64,000 nucleotides of DNA from Psychrobacter sp. P11F6 (GCF_001435295.1 NZ_CM003594.1:2996574-3060573), one strand, 5' to 3'. Shown: positions 9,331 to 20,763, counted from the first letter of the stretch. Notes: generated by a model from the letters alone, not told the origin. Numbers and translations: made by a program.

Positions 9331-12300
9331 CTATTGTGGGTCAGCCATGGTGGTTTTGAGAAGGCTCGCAATGTTTGCCGCTTTAGGCTTCACCAAATAA
9401 AACTTACGAACATAGTGCTCAAAGTCAGCCAATATCGTCTGACCCCACGCGCTGCCTGTTTTATTAACATGCGCTTCAATCACTTGCTGCAAATGGATAC
9501 GATGCTCTTCGGTTTGCTCACTTGAGATACGATTCAGATCGATCAGCTCATGGTTACAACGGTCAAAGAAATCACCTTCCATATCGAGCACATAAGCGAA
9601 GCCACCTGTCATACCTGCCCCAAAGTTGAGACCCGTACGCCCAAGAATAGTGACAATACCGCCTGTCATATATTCACAGCAATGATCGCCTGTGCCTTCG
9701 ATGACTGCGTGCGCGCCAGAGTTACGCACCCCAAAGCGTTCGCCAGCAGTACCAGCTGCATATAGTTTGCCGCCCGTTGCGCCATATAAGCAGGTATTAC
9801 CAATGATGGCGGTCTCTTGCGCCGTAAAGCTTGAGTCTTTTGGTGGATAAATAACAATCTCACCGCCAGCCATGCCTTTGCCGACATAATCATTGGCATC
9901 GCCTTCTAGCTCAATATTTAGACCACCTGCATTCCAGACGCCTAAACTTTGCCCAGCAGTACCAGTCAGATGCAGTTTAATTGGCATATCACTCATGCCA
10001 AGGTTGCCCCAGACCTGCGCAATCTCACCAGAGATACGCGCGCCGATAGAGCGATCACAGTTACCGACATAATAGCTATAATCGCCGCCATTACCTTGAC
10101 GAATATTGAGCAGCATATCACTAATCATCTGTTCAGCGAGTAAGCCTTTATCAAATGGCTCATTACGCTCAACCTGACAGGTTTGGGCTTTACCACTACT
10201 GGCCGGATGGCTAAATAATAATGGCGTTAAATCCAAATGACGCTGTTTATCCGTGTTGCCTTCTAATACTTCAAGCAAGTCAGTGCGTCCAACCAGCTCT
10301 TCCATACTACGCACACCAAGGGCGGCAAGCCATTCGCGCGTTTCAGTTGCTACAAATTTAAAGAAGTTAATGAGCATCTCTGCTTCGCCAGTGAAATGCT
10401 CATCACGTAGCTTGGCTTTTTGCGTCGCAACCCCAGTCGGGCAATTATTAAGATGGCAAATGCGTAGGTATTTACAACCAACGGCAATCATCGGCGTGGT
10501 ACCAAAGCCAAAGCTTTCTGCCCCAAGGATAGCGGCTTTTACCACATCAAGTCCTGTCTTTAGACCACCATCAGTTTGAATACGAACTTTATGACGCAAG
10601 CCATTTACTCGTAGTGATTGATGGGTCTCAGCCAGTCCTAGCTCCCATGGTGAGCCAGCATGATGGATAGACGATAGCGGAGAGGCTGCGGTGCCACCAT
10701 CATAGCCTGAGATAGTGATTAAATCGGCGTAAGCTTTTGCCACACCAGTCGCGATAGTACCAACGCCCGGACGTGAGACCAGTTTCACCGATACCAAGGC
10801 ATCTGGATTGACTTGTTTTAAGTCAAAAATCAGCTGTGCTAAATCTTCGATAGAATAAATATCATGATGCGGTGGCGGTGAAATCAACGTCACACCCGGT
10901 ACAGAATAACGTAAGCGCGCAATCAAAGCATTGACCTTGCCACCCGGCAGCTGACCACCCTCACCCGGCTTGGCACCCTGTGCAACTTTGATTTGCATCA
11001 CTTCTGCTGAACGCAAATACGCTGGGGTGACGCCAAAACGACCCGAGGCAATTTGTTTGATCTTTGAGTTGCGCAGCGTGCCATAACGTACTGGATCTTC
11101 GCCGCCCTCACCAGAGTTTGAACGTCCACCGATGGTATTCATCGCCATGGCAATCGCTTCATGGGCTTCAGGTGACAATGCCCCTAACGACATGCCCGCC
11201 GAGTCAAAGCGCGTCAGAATAGCTGAGATATCCTCTACGTCATTAACGTCGATAGAGTTATCTGTTTTTAATTGCAATAAATCACGCAAGGTCGCCACCG
11301 GACGGCTATTAACCAAATCGGCATAATGACGATAATTGTCATAATCACCCGTGCGTACAGCTGTATGCAGGCTATTAATCACGTCTGGGTTAAAGGCATG
11401 ATATTCTTTGTTGAAGACAAACTTCAGTAAGCCACCTTGATCGAGTGGCGCGCGGCGCTTGAAAGCATTCGCCGCTAGCTGTGCTTGATCGGCAGCTAAG
11501 TCAGCAAAGGTCGCACCTTTAATACGACTCTGTACGCCTTTAAAACACAGGCTCACCACCTCTTCAGAGAGACCCACTGCTTCAAATAACTGCGCGCCGC
11601 GATAAGAGACAATGGTCGAGATGCCCATTTTTGATAAGATTTTTAGCAAGCCTTTATCCAAGCCTTTACGGAAATTAACCCGCGCTTGAATCGGATCGCC
11701 AAGCAGCTCGCCAGTCGCTACTAAGTCGTCAATAACATCATAAGCCAAGTATGGATACACGCAAGTCGCACCAAAACCAATCAATACTGCCACTTGATGC
11801 GAGTCGCGCGCCAAACCAGTCTCAATGATTAAATTAGCATCAGTACGAATACCTTGACCAATCAAATAATGATGCACCGCACCCGTTACCATGATGGCGT
11901 TGGCTGGTACTTTATCGGCATCGATGTGTTTATCAGACAACACAATCAAAGTGTGACCAGCTCGGATGCTGTTAGCCACTTGCTCGCAGATAGCCATGAT
12001 GGCTTCTGATAACTCAAGGGTGCGATCATAGTTTAAATCAATACGCGCCATTTTAAAGGCTGGATCACCCAAGGTCTCAAGCTGCTGCATCTTGCTGGCT
12101 GACAGTACAGGCGACGATAAGATAATACGGTGTGCATCTCGCGCTGATGGCGCAAACACATTGGTCTCAGCACCGAGGCAGGTCTGCAATGACATCACGA
12201 TAGATTCACGCAATGGATCAATCGGTGGATTGGTCACCTGTGCGAACTGCTGGCGGAAAAAGTCACCGACATGGCGGATTTGCTGCGACAACACTGCCAT

Positions 12301-13794
12301 GGGCGTATCATCACCCATTGAACCGACAGGCTCTTGACCATTTTCGGCGTTGGGGCGGATAATTTCAGTACGCTCTTCATTGGTGATGTGATACATTTTT
12401 TGCAGTGTTTTTAGCTCATTACCACGGCATGTTTGCGCTGCTAATTCTTCCTCTAAACGCTCATCATCACGGATACGGGTTGCTTCTTCACGCAGCCATT
12501 TACGGTACGGATGGGCTTTTTTCAGTAACGTCGCAATCGCTTTAGTATCTAAAATTTGACCCGTTAAAGTATCAATAACGAGCATTTGACCAGGGCCAAC
12601 GCGTCCTTTTGCCAATACATCTTTTGGCGAGTAATCCCACACACCAACCTCAGAGGCAACAGTGATATAGCCGTTCTTAGTCGTCACCCAGCGCGATGGG
12701 CGCAGACCGTTACGATCAAGCATACAGACCGCATAGCGTCCATCTTGAATCACCAAACCTGCTGGGCCATCCCACGCTTCCATGTGCTGCGAATAAAACT
12801 CATAAAAGGCGCGCAAATCCATATCCATGCTATCGACATTCTGCCAAGCAGGTGGCACGAGAATCGACATCGCATGGAATAGATTCATACCACCTGACAT
12901 GAGGACTTCAAGCATATTATCTAAGCTTGATGAGTCAGAGCCCGTACTGTTCACTAGTGGCGTCAACTCATTCAAATTGGGCAGTTTGTCTGATTTTAGT
13001 TTTGGCGTCCGTGCTTCAGACCAGTTGCGATTTCCTGTGATGGTATTCAACTCGCCATTGTGGGCAAGATAACGAAACGGCTGCGCCAAGGGCCAACGCG
13101 GCAAGGTATTGGTGGAGAAACGCTGATGAAATACCACGATATGCGATGCCAAACGCGCATCTTGCAAATCCAAGAAAAATGCTGGCAAGTCTGATGGCAT
13201 CACCAAACCTTTATAGATAATCGTCTGACAGCTTAATGAGCACACATAAAACAGCTCATCATCAGCCAAGCGCTGCTCTGCTTTTTTGCGTGCGACAAAC
13301 AGTTTACGGTTAAAGTCATCCGCTGCCAAATCATCGGGTGCGTTGACAAACACTTGCTTAAAATCAGGTAAAGTCTCACGGCCAATGTCACCGACGATGC
13401 TCAAATCAAGCGGCACATCACGCCAGCCAGCAACCTCTAATCCTTGGGCAACAATCTCATCGCTAAGCACTTGCTGGCTATCACGAGCTTTTGTCTCATC
13501 TAAATTGACAAAGATCATACCAACTGCAAAATTGTCAGTAATCGCGAACCCTTGCTCAGCAGCAATACCTCTAAAAAACTCAATAGGCGTCGCCAGTAGT
13601 AGACCACAACCATCACCCGTTCTACCATCAGCAGCAACACCGCCGCGATGGGTCATACAGCTTAGACTATGAATAGCAGTTTTTACCAAATCATGGCTGG
13701 CTTGTCCCTCAATATGAGCGATCAAACCAAAACCACAGTTATCAGAAAAGTCATCTGGCGTGGCCAGGTGGGTTTGCGAGGAAATCATTGACAT
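9331..13794 (-). CDS. gltB: Glutamate synthase large (alpha) subunit
   Basis: A 1487-residue enzyme. The N-terminal type II amidotransferase domain begins at [13 protein letters not shown], whose Cys becomes the catalytic N-terminus after propeptide removal, and releases ammonia from glutamine. A central domain and the FMN-binding synthase domain follow ([37 protein letters not shown]). The 3Fe-4S cysteines are in [12 protein letters not shown] (about residues 1107-1118). The C-terminal beta-helix has the GXXG repeats ([26 protein letters not shown]). The start at 13794 is chosen for AAAGGA seven bases upstream and for distance to the catalytic Cys; the frame stays open to 13929. It is the first gene of gltBD. 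Confidence 0.97.
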   Translation of the reverse strand: MSMISSQTHLATPDDFSDNCGFGLIAHIEGQASHDLVKTAIHSLSCMTHRGGVAADGRTGDGCGLLLATPIEFFRGIAAEQGFAITDNFAVGMIFVNLDETKARDSQQVLSDEIVAQGLEVAGWRDVPLDLSIVGDIGRETLPDFKQVFVNAPDDLAADDFNRKLFVARKKAEQRLADDELFYVCSLSCQTIIYKGLVMPSDLPAFFLDLQDARLASHIVVFHQRFSTNTLPRWPLAQPFRYLAHNGELNTITGNRNWSEARTPKLKSDKLPNLNELTPLVNSTGSDSSSLDNMLEVLMSGGMNLFHAMSILVPPAWQNVDSMDMDLRAFYEFYSQHMEAWDGPAGLVIQDGRYAVCMLDRNGLRPSRWVTTKNGYITVASEVGVWDYSPKDVLAKGRVGPGQMLVIDTLTGQILDTKAIATLLKKAHPYRKWLREEATRIRDDERLEEELAAQTCRGNELKTLQKMYHITNEERTEIIRPNAENGQEPVGSMGDDTPMAVLSQQIRHVGDFFRQQFAQVTNPPIDPLRESIVMSLQTCLGAETNVFAPSARDAHRIILSSPVLSASKMQQLETLGDPAFKMARIDLNYDRTLELSEAIMAICEQVANSIRAGHTLIVLSDKHIDADKVPANAIMVTGAVHHYLIGQGIRTDANLIIETGLARDSHQVAVLIGFGATCVYPYLAYDVIDDLVATGELLGDPIQARVNFRKGLDKGLLKILSKMGISTIVSYRGAQLFEAVGLSEEVVSLCFKGVQSRIKGATFADLAADQAQLAANAFKRRAPLDQGGLLKFVFNKEYHAFNPDVINSLHTAVRTGDYDNYRHYADLVNSRPVATLRDLLQLKTDNSIDVNDVEDISAILTRFDSAGMSLGALSPEAHEAIAMAMNTIGGRSNSGEGGEDPVRYGTLRNSKIKQIASGRFGVTPAYLRSAEVMQIKVAQGAKPGEGGQLPGGKVNALIARLRYSVPGVTLISPPPHHDIYSIEDLAQLIFDLKQVNPDALVSVKLVSRPGVGTIATGVAKAYADLITISGYDGGTAASPLSSIHHAGSPWELGLAETHQSLRVNGLRHKVRIQTDGGLKTGLDVVKAAILGAESFGFGTTPMIAVGCKYLRICHLNNCPTGVATQKAKLRDEHFTGEAEMLINFFKFVATETREWLAALGVRSMEELVGRTDLLEVLEGNTDKQRHLDLTPLLFSHPASSGKAQTCQVERNEPFDKGLLAEQMISDMLLNIRQGNGGDYSYYVGNCDRSIGARISGEIAQVWGNLGMSDMPIKLHLTGTAGQSLGVWNAGGLNIELEGDANDYVGKGMAGGEIVIYPPKDSSFTAQETAIIGNTCLYGATGGKLYAAGTAGERFGVRNSGAHAVIEGTGDHCCEYMTGGIVTILGRTGLNFGAGMTGGFAYVLDMEGDFFDRCNHELIDLNRISSEQTEEHRIHLQQVIEAHVNKTGSAWGQTILADFEHYVRKFYLVKPKAANIASLLKTTMADPQ

Positions 13795-14605
13795 GGCTAG
13801 TCCTTTTAGGTGAACGGGCAATTTATGCATCCAATGCAGATCATAAACTGAAGACCGTAAGCAGAACGGGCTAATAATTAATATTCGTATATCCGAATTA
13901 ATAAATGGTGTGACGCTCATAGACATCATACTTTGAGACTAAGGTGAAAGCTCTGGCACTCCCAGTCATTGAATGATGTTTCAATAGATCATTAACATAT
14001 TAAAAGATAGTAAACGGTCGCCCTTGGCAATGACATACAGCCCTGTATACCCGTTACGTAATCATCAATAACGCAATGTCGCTATCTTGAGTGTCACTTG
14101 TTATCACACCATGCCTAGCAATCCAGACTGATTGACTACGCATGTAATAACCGTGCATTTGATTAATTTTGAATATCTGACGCTCTGTAATCAAGCGCTT
14201 CATTCACTCTAAAGAGAGCGATAATAAGAGAGGTTGCGCCACTTGCGATAGCTTAATTATAGATAGCAAGTGACAACGCTTGAAACAAAAAATTTTAGTA
14301 ACGTATCTTTTAAATGATAGAAGTTTACCAATTCATTGTTAAAAAACAATTTTTACGATAACTATACAGAACGTCGCCCACAGTTATATTAGTTAATGAC
14401 GGACAAAAAATCTAGTCTTTTCTATCGATTCACCCACCATATTTTGTAAGAGAACTTATTACTATTGGTTATAGGATGATTAAATGTTCTATGCAAATTT
14501 TGATACATAGTATCTGTGACAAGGCTTAGTTGAGATACTTAATTAAGATCAACTTCTTTTGGAAATGTATTTTTAGCACTAATTATATGTTTTATGATGC
14601 TCCAC
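13795..14605. other. 811-bp non-coding region upstream of gltB
   Basis: AT-rich DNA with no plausible gene. It holds a palindrome close to gltB (13877-13902) and an imperfect hairpin at 14233-14277 (CACTTGC with GCAAGTG, flanked by GTTG/CAAC). The length would allow a small RNA, but I see no promoter-terminator pair to support one. Confidence 0.4.
13877..13902. promoter_or_regulatory. Palindrome upstream of gltB, candidate operator
   Basis: ATTAAT repeats flank ATTCG/CGAAT inverted arms spaced by about five bases, 83-108 bp upstream of the gltB start. The dyad symmetry and position fit a regulator site, for example of a LysR-type regulator or Lrp. The protein is not identifiable. Confidence 0.3.
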
Positions 14606-14641
14606 AAAAAACCCCACTGACCAGCTTGTCAGTGGGGTTTT
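14606..14641 (-). terminator. Intrinsic terminator of the aroK-aroB-SPOR gene cluster
   Basis: A perfect 11-bp stem (ACCCCACTGAC/GTCAGTGGGGT) with a 6-base loop, followed on the minus strand by a T-run, 65 bases past the SPOR gene stop. Confidence 0.9.
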
Positions 14642-14705
14642 GTCAGTCATAGTGGTAACGAGGTTATCATAACTATCAACGATATGGTCACAGGACAAAC
14701 ATACT

Positions 14706-15779
14706 CTAATTACTTTTGTCTTCTATCAGTGTTTTTATGCTGTCGTTATTGCTCTTAGGAGGATTGGTATTCTTGCTAGTAGTGTTTGCGCCAGAATTTG
14801 TGCTACTGGTACTACTTGGCGGCTTTGGTGTTGCGACTACTGGAGGTTTTTTAGTGGTATTTTCAGTGCCTGATGTCACTGGTTTTTTATTCTCTGATTC
14901 AGACTTAGTTCCACTACCTTCATTTTTAGGTGCTGTGACAGAGGAGACTTCCTCTTCATTGCCAACAATACGCTCTTCAGTGACCGATAAAGTATCAGAG
15001 GTATCCGCTGACTGACGGATACTTTCATTGTCGCCGTTACTGGCAGTTTCTTGACTGCTACGACCAGCATTGTCCCCGTTATTAGTTTCTGGCAGTGGCT
15101 GGCGCACTGGCACTTCGCGCTTAGTCGGTTTTAGATCAACAGAACGTGTGCGTCTGGTGCTCAAATCTTTAACTGGATCAGGACGTTCATAATTATCGAT
15201 GATACCGACATAACGATTGATCTCTTCTGGCAACACACGCACATTGGCTGGCAACTTAAAGTCTATCAGTTTTGCCGCGCCAACCGCTTCTTGTGGACTA
15301 CTCATGAGCCCATAAGTTAACATATAGCGGACTTGATTTTCATCGTCAAGATAACGGAAATAAGCAAATTTATTACGGTCTGCGCGGCCTTCTAGATAAC
15401 TAACAATCACATCGTTTTCGGCGACATTCATCACCTGCACTGTCCACTTACCTTTATTCGCCAACAAATAACGTTTGTCTTTAAACTCAGCAGGATAATT
15501 GCGCAAATCACGTACCGTCGTATCAAAACTAATGGGCTGCACGTCGGTATCAAGCTCGTGTAACGACTCTATTTTTAAGGGCTGCTCAAGCTCAGCACTC
15601 AATGGTTGCGGTGCTGATATGGGAGCATTTTCAATTTTGGCACCCATCGCTGGCGTTTGACTAAACATCCAAATCAGAGCCGTAACCACACCCAAAAGCA
15701 AGGTCATTATCAGCCAAATCAACGCTTGACGGCGATATGACTGGCTAGCGGTACGCGGCGTCGATCTTGAAGCTGCCAT
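14706..15779 (-). CDS. SPOR-domain membrane protein (DamX-like)
   Basis: A 357-residue protein. A basic N-terminus is followed by one transmembrane helix (about residues 18-38, ALIWLIMTLLLGVVTALIW). A periplasmic SPOR-like domain covers about residues 105-185 (WTVQVMNVAENDVIVSYLEG, YFRYLDDENQVRYMLTYG, and a closing VRVLPEEINRYVG). The low-complexity tail is rich in Ser, Thr, Asn and Pro. SPOR domains bind denuded peptidoglycan at the division septum. The place directly after aroB matches damX in enterobacteria, so a division role is likely. The domain order differs from DamX, whose SPOR domain is C-terminal. The start at 15779 has AAGGA upstream; the longer frame from 15818 does not. Confidence 0.7.
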   Translation of the reverse strand: MAASRSTPRTASQSYRRQALIWLIMTLLLGVVTALIWMFSQTPAMGAKIENAPISAPQPLSAELEQPLKIESLHELDTDVQPISFDTTVRDLRNYPAEFKDKRYLLANKGKWTVQVMNVAENDVIVSYLEGRADRNKFAYFRYLDDENQVRYMLTYGLMSSPQEAVGAAKLIDFKLPANVRVLPEEINRYVGIIDNYERPDPVKDLSTRRTRSVDLKPTKREVPVRQPLPETNNGDNAGRSSQETASNGDNESIRQSADTSDTLSVTEERIVGNEEEVSSVTAPKNEGSGTKSESENKKPVTSGTENTTKKPPVVATPKPPSSTSSTNSGANTTSKNTNPPKSNNDSIKTLIEDKSN

Positions 15780-15908
15780 GGGAGTATCCTTGGTGAAAAT
15801 AAAGTTGACCGCATTCAAGAGATGCGCAGTAAGTAGAATGGCGGCGAGCCAGTCTGCTTTAAACCGTTGAGTTCAGTGAGTATTCATGAGCACTAAAGCT
15901 TTAAGACA

Positions 15909-17018
15909 TTATACGCGGTGTTGTGACAATACCTCGTGCAAAAGATCTTCATCGAAATCATTGGTCAATACGGCCTGACCCAGTGATTTTAACAAAATCA
16001 GGCGGATTTGTCCGTGTTTCACTTTTTTATCATGTCCCATCAAGCTTAGCGCCGTTTGTGTATCAATGCGTGGCGGGGTGATAGGCAAATTTGCCAAGGT
16101 TAAAATACGCTTAATACGAGCAACGTCTTCGGCCGTTAACCATCCCATTTTCTGTGATAACTCTGCGGCTTGTACCATGCCAGCAGCGACTGCCTCACCG
16201 TGTAGCCAATTACCATAGCCTTCATGTGTTTCAATGACATGACCAAAAGTATGACCGAAGTTTAACAATGCTCGCACGCCTGACTCTCTTTCATCTTGCG
16301 CGACGACATCCGCTTTATACTGACAGCAGCGTTTTACGGCATCACCAAGTACCGCTAAATCCAAATCCATCATCGCTGGCAGATTGACTTCCAGCCAATC
16401 TAAGAACGTGACATCCATAATGAGCGCGTATTTAATAACCTCAGCCAACCCTGCTGACAACTCGCGCGCTGGCAAAGTCTTGAGCGTACTCATATCAGCA
16501 AGGACCATTTGCGGCTGCCAAAAAGCGCCAATCATGTTTTTGCCTTGAGGATGATTGATGCCCGTCTTACCACCAACGCTCGAATCCACTTGTGACAGTA
16601 GCGTGGTTGGAATCTGGATAAAATTTACACCACGCATAAAGCTTGCAGCAGCAAAGCCCGTCATATCGCCCACAACGCCACCACCTAAAGCAATAAGCGT
16701 AACGTCACGATTGAAATGCGCTGTCATCAATACATCGTAAATTTGATTGATACTGGTCTGATGCTTATATTGCTCACCATCTGGCAATACGCAAACACGC
16801 ACAGTGAACTGCTCTGTTAACTCTTTTTCTAAAGCGTTTAGGTATAAAGGCGCAACAGTATCATTAGTGACAATCAATACTTGGCGACCACGAATATAAG
16901 GTGTGATCAGCTTTGCCATACTGTTGTGATTTATCGCTGCTTTTTCAGTAATGACGATTGGATAGTCATGGCTTTGCGTATGAACCGTTAAACCGTCATG
17001 AAACAGTGGCGTTGCCAT
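15909..17018 (-). CDS. aroB: 3-dehydroquinate synthase
   Basis: A 369-residue enzyme for the second shikimate step, DAHP to 3-dehydroquinate, using NAD and a divalent metal. Visible motifs are [16 protein letters not shown], the dinucleotide site [39 protein letters not shown], and the metal-binding [14 protein letters not shown] and [11 protein letters not shown]. The length is standard. The start at 17018 follows AGGGAG by six bases; the frame is open to 17036. It lies downstream of aroK with a palindromic repeat element between them (17068-17118), and the SPOR-domain gene follows. Confidence 0.96.
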   Translation of the reverse strand: MATPLFHDGLTVHTQSHDYPIVITEKAAINHNSMAKLITPYIRGRQVLIVTNDTVAPLYLNALEKELTEQFTVRVCVLPDGEQYKHQTSINQIYDVLMTAHFNRDVTLIALGGGVVGDMTGFAAASFMRGVNFIQIPTTLLSQVDSSVGGKTGINHPQGKNMIGAFWQPQMVLADMSTLKTLPARELSAGLAEVIKYALIMDVTFLDWLEVNLPAMMDLDLAVLGDAVKRCCQYKADVVAQDERESGVRALLNFGHTFGHVIETHEGYGNWLHGEAVAAGMVQAAELSQKMGWLTAEDVARIKRILTLANLPITPPRIDTQTALSLMGHDKKVKHGQIRLILLKSLGQAVLTNDFDEDLLHEVLSQHRV

Positions 17019-17067
17019 TAAACACTCCCTAAGCAATTTTGAATGAGATAAAAGTAGCTGAGCTTAA

Positions 17068-17118
17068 CTAGGGCGCGTCCTGATTTTTATCGCCATTTTT
17101 AAATGAGGACACGCCTTG
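17068..17118. repeat. Palindromic repeat element, copy 2
   Basis: A 51-bp element inside the aroK-aroB gap, from CTAGGGCGCGTCC to GAGGACACGCCTTG, with the AT-rich centre TTTTTATCGCCATTTTTAAA. The reverse complement of the copy at 26186-26236 shares the TTTTTATCRCCATTTTTAAA core. Terminal arms GGCGCGTCCT/AGGACACGCC make it foldable in RNA. Its place inside an operon means it is transcribed. Confidence 0.65.
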
Positions 17119-17137
17119 ATAAAGTTTATCATTATGG

Positions 17138-17698
17138 TTAATTTTCTTTATCTTCTGGTGCTATAGCAGTCGAGTCAGTAAATGACTCTAGTTGCTGTAA
17201 AAGCTGATTGACCATATGACGGGGATAAGTATGACCAGTTGGCATAATAATATGAGCGACTTGGCGATATAAGGGATCACGAGTGCTATATAAATCTTGC
17301 AAGATTTTTCTAGGATTTGGCTGCTGTAACAGTGGTCGTGATTTGTCTTTAGCCGTGCGAGCCATTTGCACATCAACTGGCGCATTCAAATAAACCACGA
17401 TACCGCGCTGATGCAAAAACGCTCTGTTTTCAGCACACATCACAGCGCCACCACCGGTCGCTAAAACGATTTGGGCTTTTTGAGTCAACTCATCGATGGC
17501 GCGCGTTTCACGCTCACGAAAGCCCGCCTCGCCTTCTTTAGCGAATATCCAAGCAATGTCAGCCCCTGTCTGCGATTCAATGTACCAATCACTGTCTACA
17601 AAGGTGCGCCCCAACTGCTTAGCCAGCAATTTACCGATGGTTGTCTTCCCTGCTCCCATCGGCCCTACTAAAAACACCGACGGCAATTCCTCCACCAT
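17138..17698 (-). CDS. aroK: Shikimate kinase
   Basis: A 186-residue P-loop kinase making shikimate 3-phosphate with ATP. The Walker A motif is GPMGAGKTTIGK near the N-terminus. DSDWYIE holds the shikimate-binding Asp, followed by the FRERETRAI segment and the GGGAV motif (ATGGGAVMC). The lid Arg region is KDKSRPLLQ. The length is slightly above the usual 170-175 because of a C-terminal tail. It leads aroK-aroB-SPOR, downstream of pilQ but separated by a terminator and 164 bases, so it probably has its own promoter. Confidence 0.95.
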   Translation of the reverse strand: MVEELPSVFLVGPMGAGKTTIGKLLAKQLGRTFVDSDWYIESQTGADIAWIFAKEGEAGFRERETRAIDELTQKAQIVLATGGGAVMCAENRAFLHQRGIVVYLNAPVDVQMARTAKDKSRPLLQQPNPRKILQDLYSTRDPLYRQVAHIIMPTGHTYPRHMVNQLLQQLESFTDSTAIAPEDKEN

Positions 17699-17805
17699 AA
17701 TACTTACTCAGCTAAATTAGCTATGATACAACGTCATTGATATTCTGGCTAGTAATGAGCGTTGATTATTGTTAGTAAAATTCAATCAATATGAAAATTT
17801 TCCCA

Positions 17806-17838
17806 TAAAAAAAGCAAGCGTTGATGCTTGCTTCTTTT
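17806..17838 (-). terminator. Intrinsic terminator of pilMNOPQ
   Basis: AAGCAAGC/GCTTGCTT stem with a 6-base loop and a long T-run on the minus strand, 25 bases beyond the pilQ stop. Confidence 0.88.
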
Positions 17839-17862
17839 GAGCGAAAACCAATCAATAAATGA

Positions 17863-20202
17863 TTAATCTATGCGGCTAATACCATCATTGATTAATTTTG
17901 GCGTGATAAATATCAATAACTCTTCTTTAGAATTACTACGCACGTCTTTACGGAAAGCGCGACCAATATAAGGTAGGTCTCCTAAGAACGGTACTTTATC
18001 AACACCATTGCTGGTACGATTCTTAAAGACACCACCCAACACAACCGTTTGACCATCTTCAACAATAACATTGGTCGAAATAGAATCTTCAGCAATAGCA
18101 ACCTGATTATTAATGATGGTCGGCGTACCGTTAGTGATTAACAACTGCAAACCGATTTTGCCATCTGGGGTGATATTTGGTGTGGCCTCTAAACTCAATG
18201 CGGCTTCTTTAAAGCTAGTGGTAGTTGCTCCACTGGCAGACGCTTCTTGATAAGGAATCTGCGTCCCTGAAGAAACTTTCGCCGTTTGCTTGTCTGCTGT
18301 CAGAATCTTCGGCGTAGAAATCACTTCACCGCGATTATCCGCTTGCAGTGCTGACAATTCAAGATCAAGCATTACATCCGACATGCTAAGCAAGCCAAAG
18401 GCAATACTACCAGCGGGGTTAGCCACACCTAAATCGACGTTTAAGTTATCAGGACGAGTAATATCGTATGAAGGATAAGAAACCGTTTGACCATTTACCG
18501 TCGTCGTTTCTACATCAAAGTCTTTTAAATCCCATAGCGTTTGATTACTACCACCGACCAATAAATTACGGTTGTTGGCGGCACCATTTGACAAGATACC
18601 CCAACGAACCCCAATCTCTTTACTAAAGCTATCAGTGGCACTCACAATACGCGCTTCAATCATGACCTGACGGACTGGAATATCAATTTTACCAATCAAT
18701 TTATGGATATTTTCGATACTGTCAGCCACATCTTTAATAATTAAAGTATTGGTACGCTCATCTACCGTTACCGTTCCACGATTAGACAATAAGGTATTGT
18801 TATCAGCAGCATTTGCATTGCTGCCACCTGATGAGCCACTGCCTTGAGAAATAAGTGTCAAAACATCTGGCGCTTTTGCATAGCTAAGACGAATATATTC
18901 TGTGCGTAATGGCGCAAAAGACTCAACCGCTTGCTGTGCTTCAAGCTCACGTGCTTCTTGCTCAGCAAGCTCGGTGGAAGGCGCAACCAAAATGACATTG
19001 CCATTTTCACGCTTACCAAGATTCTTACTCTTTAGAATAATATCTAGCGCTTGATCCCATGGGACATTAATCAAGCGTAAGGTGATATTGCCCGCGACTG
19101 AATCACTAGCCACAATATTCATTTCTGTGAACTGCGCTAGGATATCTAAGACACTGCGAATCTCAACGTCTTGAAACTCCATAGATAGCGCTTCACCGCT
19201 ATAGACTTTTTCTTCAAGTGTTGGCTCACGTAGTAGCTCAGGTTTTCTGATATTAATATTCAGCTGATTGCCTGATTGATAAGCCTGATACTCATAATCT
19301 TCTTTGACATTAATAGTAATTACACCATTTTGACCTTGGTTTTTAGTATCAATACTATCAACCAGACCACTATTAATATTCAAACGGCGCAATAAATTTC
19401 TTGGCACGGTGCTACCCGTTAAGCGTACCACTAACTTGTTGCCTTGACGTTGCACATCAACGGGAATGGCTTCATTGGTAAGTGCGATGCTAACGTTGCC
19501 ACCACCATCATTTCCTGCGGCAAAATTGACGGCACTCAAACCATCATAGCTATATTGCTTACTCACTTGCGATGCAGCAAGTTGTGGGCTTAATAACGGG
19601 TTAACTCTGACCACCATGGTATCAGCAGGTACTTGGTTTTTAACCACCGTTTTACTGGCTATATTGACTGCCGGTGCACTACTGGTTTCTACAATCGGTG
19701 TAACGACTGCTGTCGTCGTGATCGCATTATTGTCATTGAGTACGTCTTGGATAGGATCATTGGTCATTACTGGACGATTAGGATCAGTAATGACCAATAG
19801 TAAATCGTTACCTTCAATCGATGTCGTATAGTTACCTGCCTTTTTTAGCTCAACAATCAGGCGCGTAGTACTGTCACTATTCAACGTCGTGACCTTATCA
19901 ATCATACCAATATTGTATTCATTAAAGCGACTAGCAAGTCCATTCTGCACTTTTTCAAAATCTAGTACCAAACGGCTAGGGTTATCAAGCTGATAGGCGG
20001 CAGGTAACACTGGTAAACCGTCAAACCCCAAACGCATTTGCGTCACTGATGGTGCAGTTTGTACCACAGAAACTTCGTTAATGCGCTGTGCGGCATGGGC
20101 ACTATTACTCACTGCTACCATGCTGATTGCCAATGCTGAAATGGCAAAAGCAGAAGATACGCGGTTGCTCATCATCGTTACCTTGTTATTGCGTACTGTC
20201 AT
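17863..20202 (-). CDS. pilQ: Type IV pilus secretin PilQ
   Basis: A 779-residue outer-membrane secretin through which the type IV pilus passes. The signal peptide ends at NSAHA (about residue 37). Two AMIN-type regions follow (about 45-130 and 215-325), thought to bind peptidoglycan. The secretin N0/N1 domains start at LSMEFQDVEIRSVLDILAQF. A Ser/Gly/Asn-rich loop (GSGSSGGSNANAADNN) sits inside N1. The C-terminal secretin core has VQVMIEARIV-type strands and VPFLGDLPYIGRAFR near the end. It is the last gene of pilMNOPQ, 27 bases after pilP. Size and order are as in other gammaproteobacteria. Confidence 0.95.
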   Translation of the reverse strand: MTVRNNKVTMMSNRVSSAFAISALAISMVAVSNSAHAAQRINEVSVVQTAPSVTQMRLGFDGLPVLPAAYQLDNPSRLVLDFEKVQNGLASRFNEYNIGMIDKVTTLNSDSTTRLIVELKKAGNYTTSIEGNDLLLVITDPNRPVMTNDPIQDVLNDNNAITTTAVVTPIVETSSAPAVNIASKTVVKNQVPADTMVVRVNPLLSPQLAASQVSKQYSYDGLSAVNFAAGNDGGGNVSIALTNEAIPVDVQRQGNKLVVRLTGSTVPRNLLRRLNINSGLVDSIDTKNQGQNGVITINVKEDYEYQAYQSGNQLNINIRKPELLREPTLEEKVYSGEALSMEFQDVEIRSVLDILAQFTEMNIVASDSVAGNITLRLINVPWDQALDIILKSKNLGKRENGNVILVAPSTELAEQEARELEAQQAVESFAPLRTEYIRLSYAKAPDVLTLISQGSGSSGGSNANAADNNTLLSNRGTVTVDERTNTLIIKDVADSIENIHKLIGKIDIPVRQVMIEARIVSATDSFSKEIGVRWGILSNGAANNRNLLVGGSNQTLWDLKDFDVETTTVNGQTVSYPSYDITRPDNLNVDLGVANPAGSIAFGLLSMSDVMLDLELSALQADNRGEVISTPKILTADKQTAKVSSGTQIPYQEASASGATTTSFKEAALSLEATPNITPDGKIGLQLLITNGTPTIINNQVAIAEDSISTNVIVEDGQTVVLGGVFKNRTSNGVDKVPFLGDLPYIGRAFRKDVRSNSKEELLIFITPKLINDGISRID

Positions 20203-20229
20203 TATTTATTCCTCAAAAAATCTGCCGAC

Positions 20230-20763
20230 TTAGCTTATGGGTGAAACCAACGACTGGGGTTTTTCAACAAACCCAGCGCGGCTGTCTGGCACAATTTCAA
20301 TCAAGTTAATCTGGGTCGGCGTGATTTCAACAATACGGCCGTCATTTAGTCCAAGATAATCACCTACTTTCACACTCGCGACTGAACCATCAGGGCGTTG
20401 TACCAACGCATATCGCTGACCTTCAGGTGAAATTACGACACCACGAAAAATCAGTTGCGATAGCTCATATTGCTCAAGAGGTTCTTTCACTCTGGTAATG
20501 TCAGGACGCACACCATCGATGGAAGTGGTAGGACCTTGGACATTGACTAAACTCGGTGGTAAGAATGGACTGCGCTGTGCGCTGGCACTATAAACAAAGT
20601 CTTCTACTAGCTCAGCTTTGGGTGGTGGTTCAATAGGTTGAGCTGGCTGATTACGGATATCGGTCATAGATTGCTCTGCCATACCAATGCGATCCGCACA
20701 CCCTGTTATGGACAATACAGCCATGCTTAAAACCAATAGCGTAGGCAGTTTTTGAATATTCAT
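20230..20763 (-). CDS. pilP: Type IV pilus assembly lipoprotein PilP
   Basis: A 177-residue lipoprotein. The signal peptide ends in the lipobox ITGC, so Cys about 22 is lipidated and anchored in the inner membrane. A proline-rich linker (QPIEPPPKAE) leads into FVYSASAQRSPFLPP and the C-terminal beta domain (VKVGDYLGLNDGRIVEI), which contacts the PilQ N0 domain. PilP links the PilMNO platform to the secretin. Its ATG overlaps the pilO stop codon (TAATG), implying translational coupling. Confidence 0.93.
   Translation of the reverse strand: MNIQKLPTLLVLSMAVLSITGCADRIGMAEQSMTDIRNQPAQPIEPPPKAELVEDFVYSASAQRSPFLPPSLVNVQGPTTSIDGVRPDITRVKEPLEQYELSQLIFRGVVISPEGQRYALVQRPDGSVASVKVGDYLGLNDGRIVEITPTQINLIEIVPDSRAGFVEKPQSLVSPIS

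Noticed and set aside
14233..14277. Possible small RNA gene in the region upstream of gltB
   Set aside because: A hairpin exists, but no promoter or U-run terminator flanks it on either strand.
14716..15015. Hydrophobic plus-strand frame of 99 codons opposite the SPOR-domain gene
   Set aside because: The hydrophobic residues arise from the complement of the Ser/Thr/Asn-rich tail; there is no ribosome binding site and no membrane-protein topology signal.
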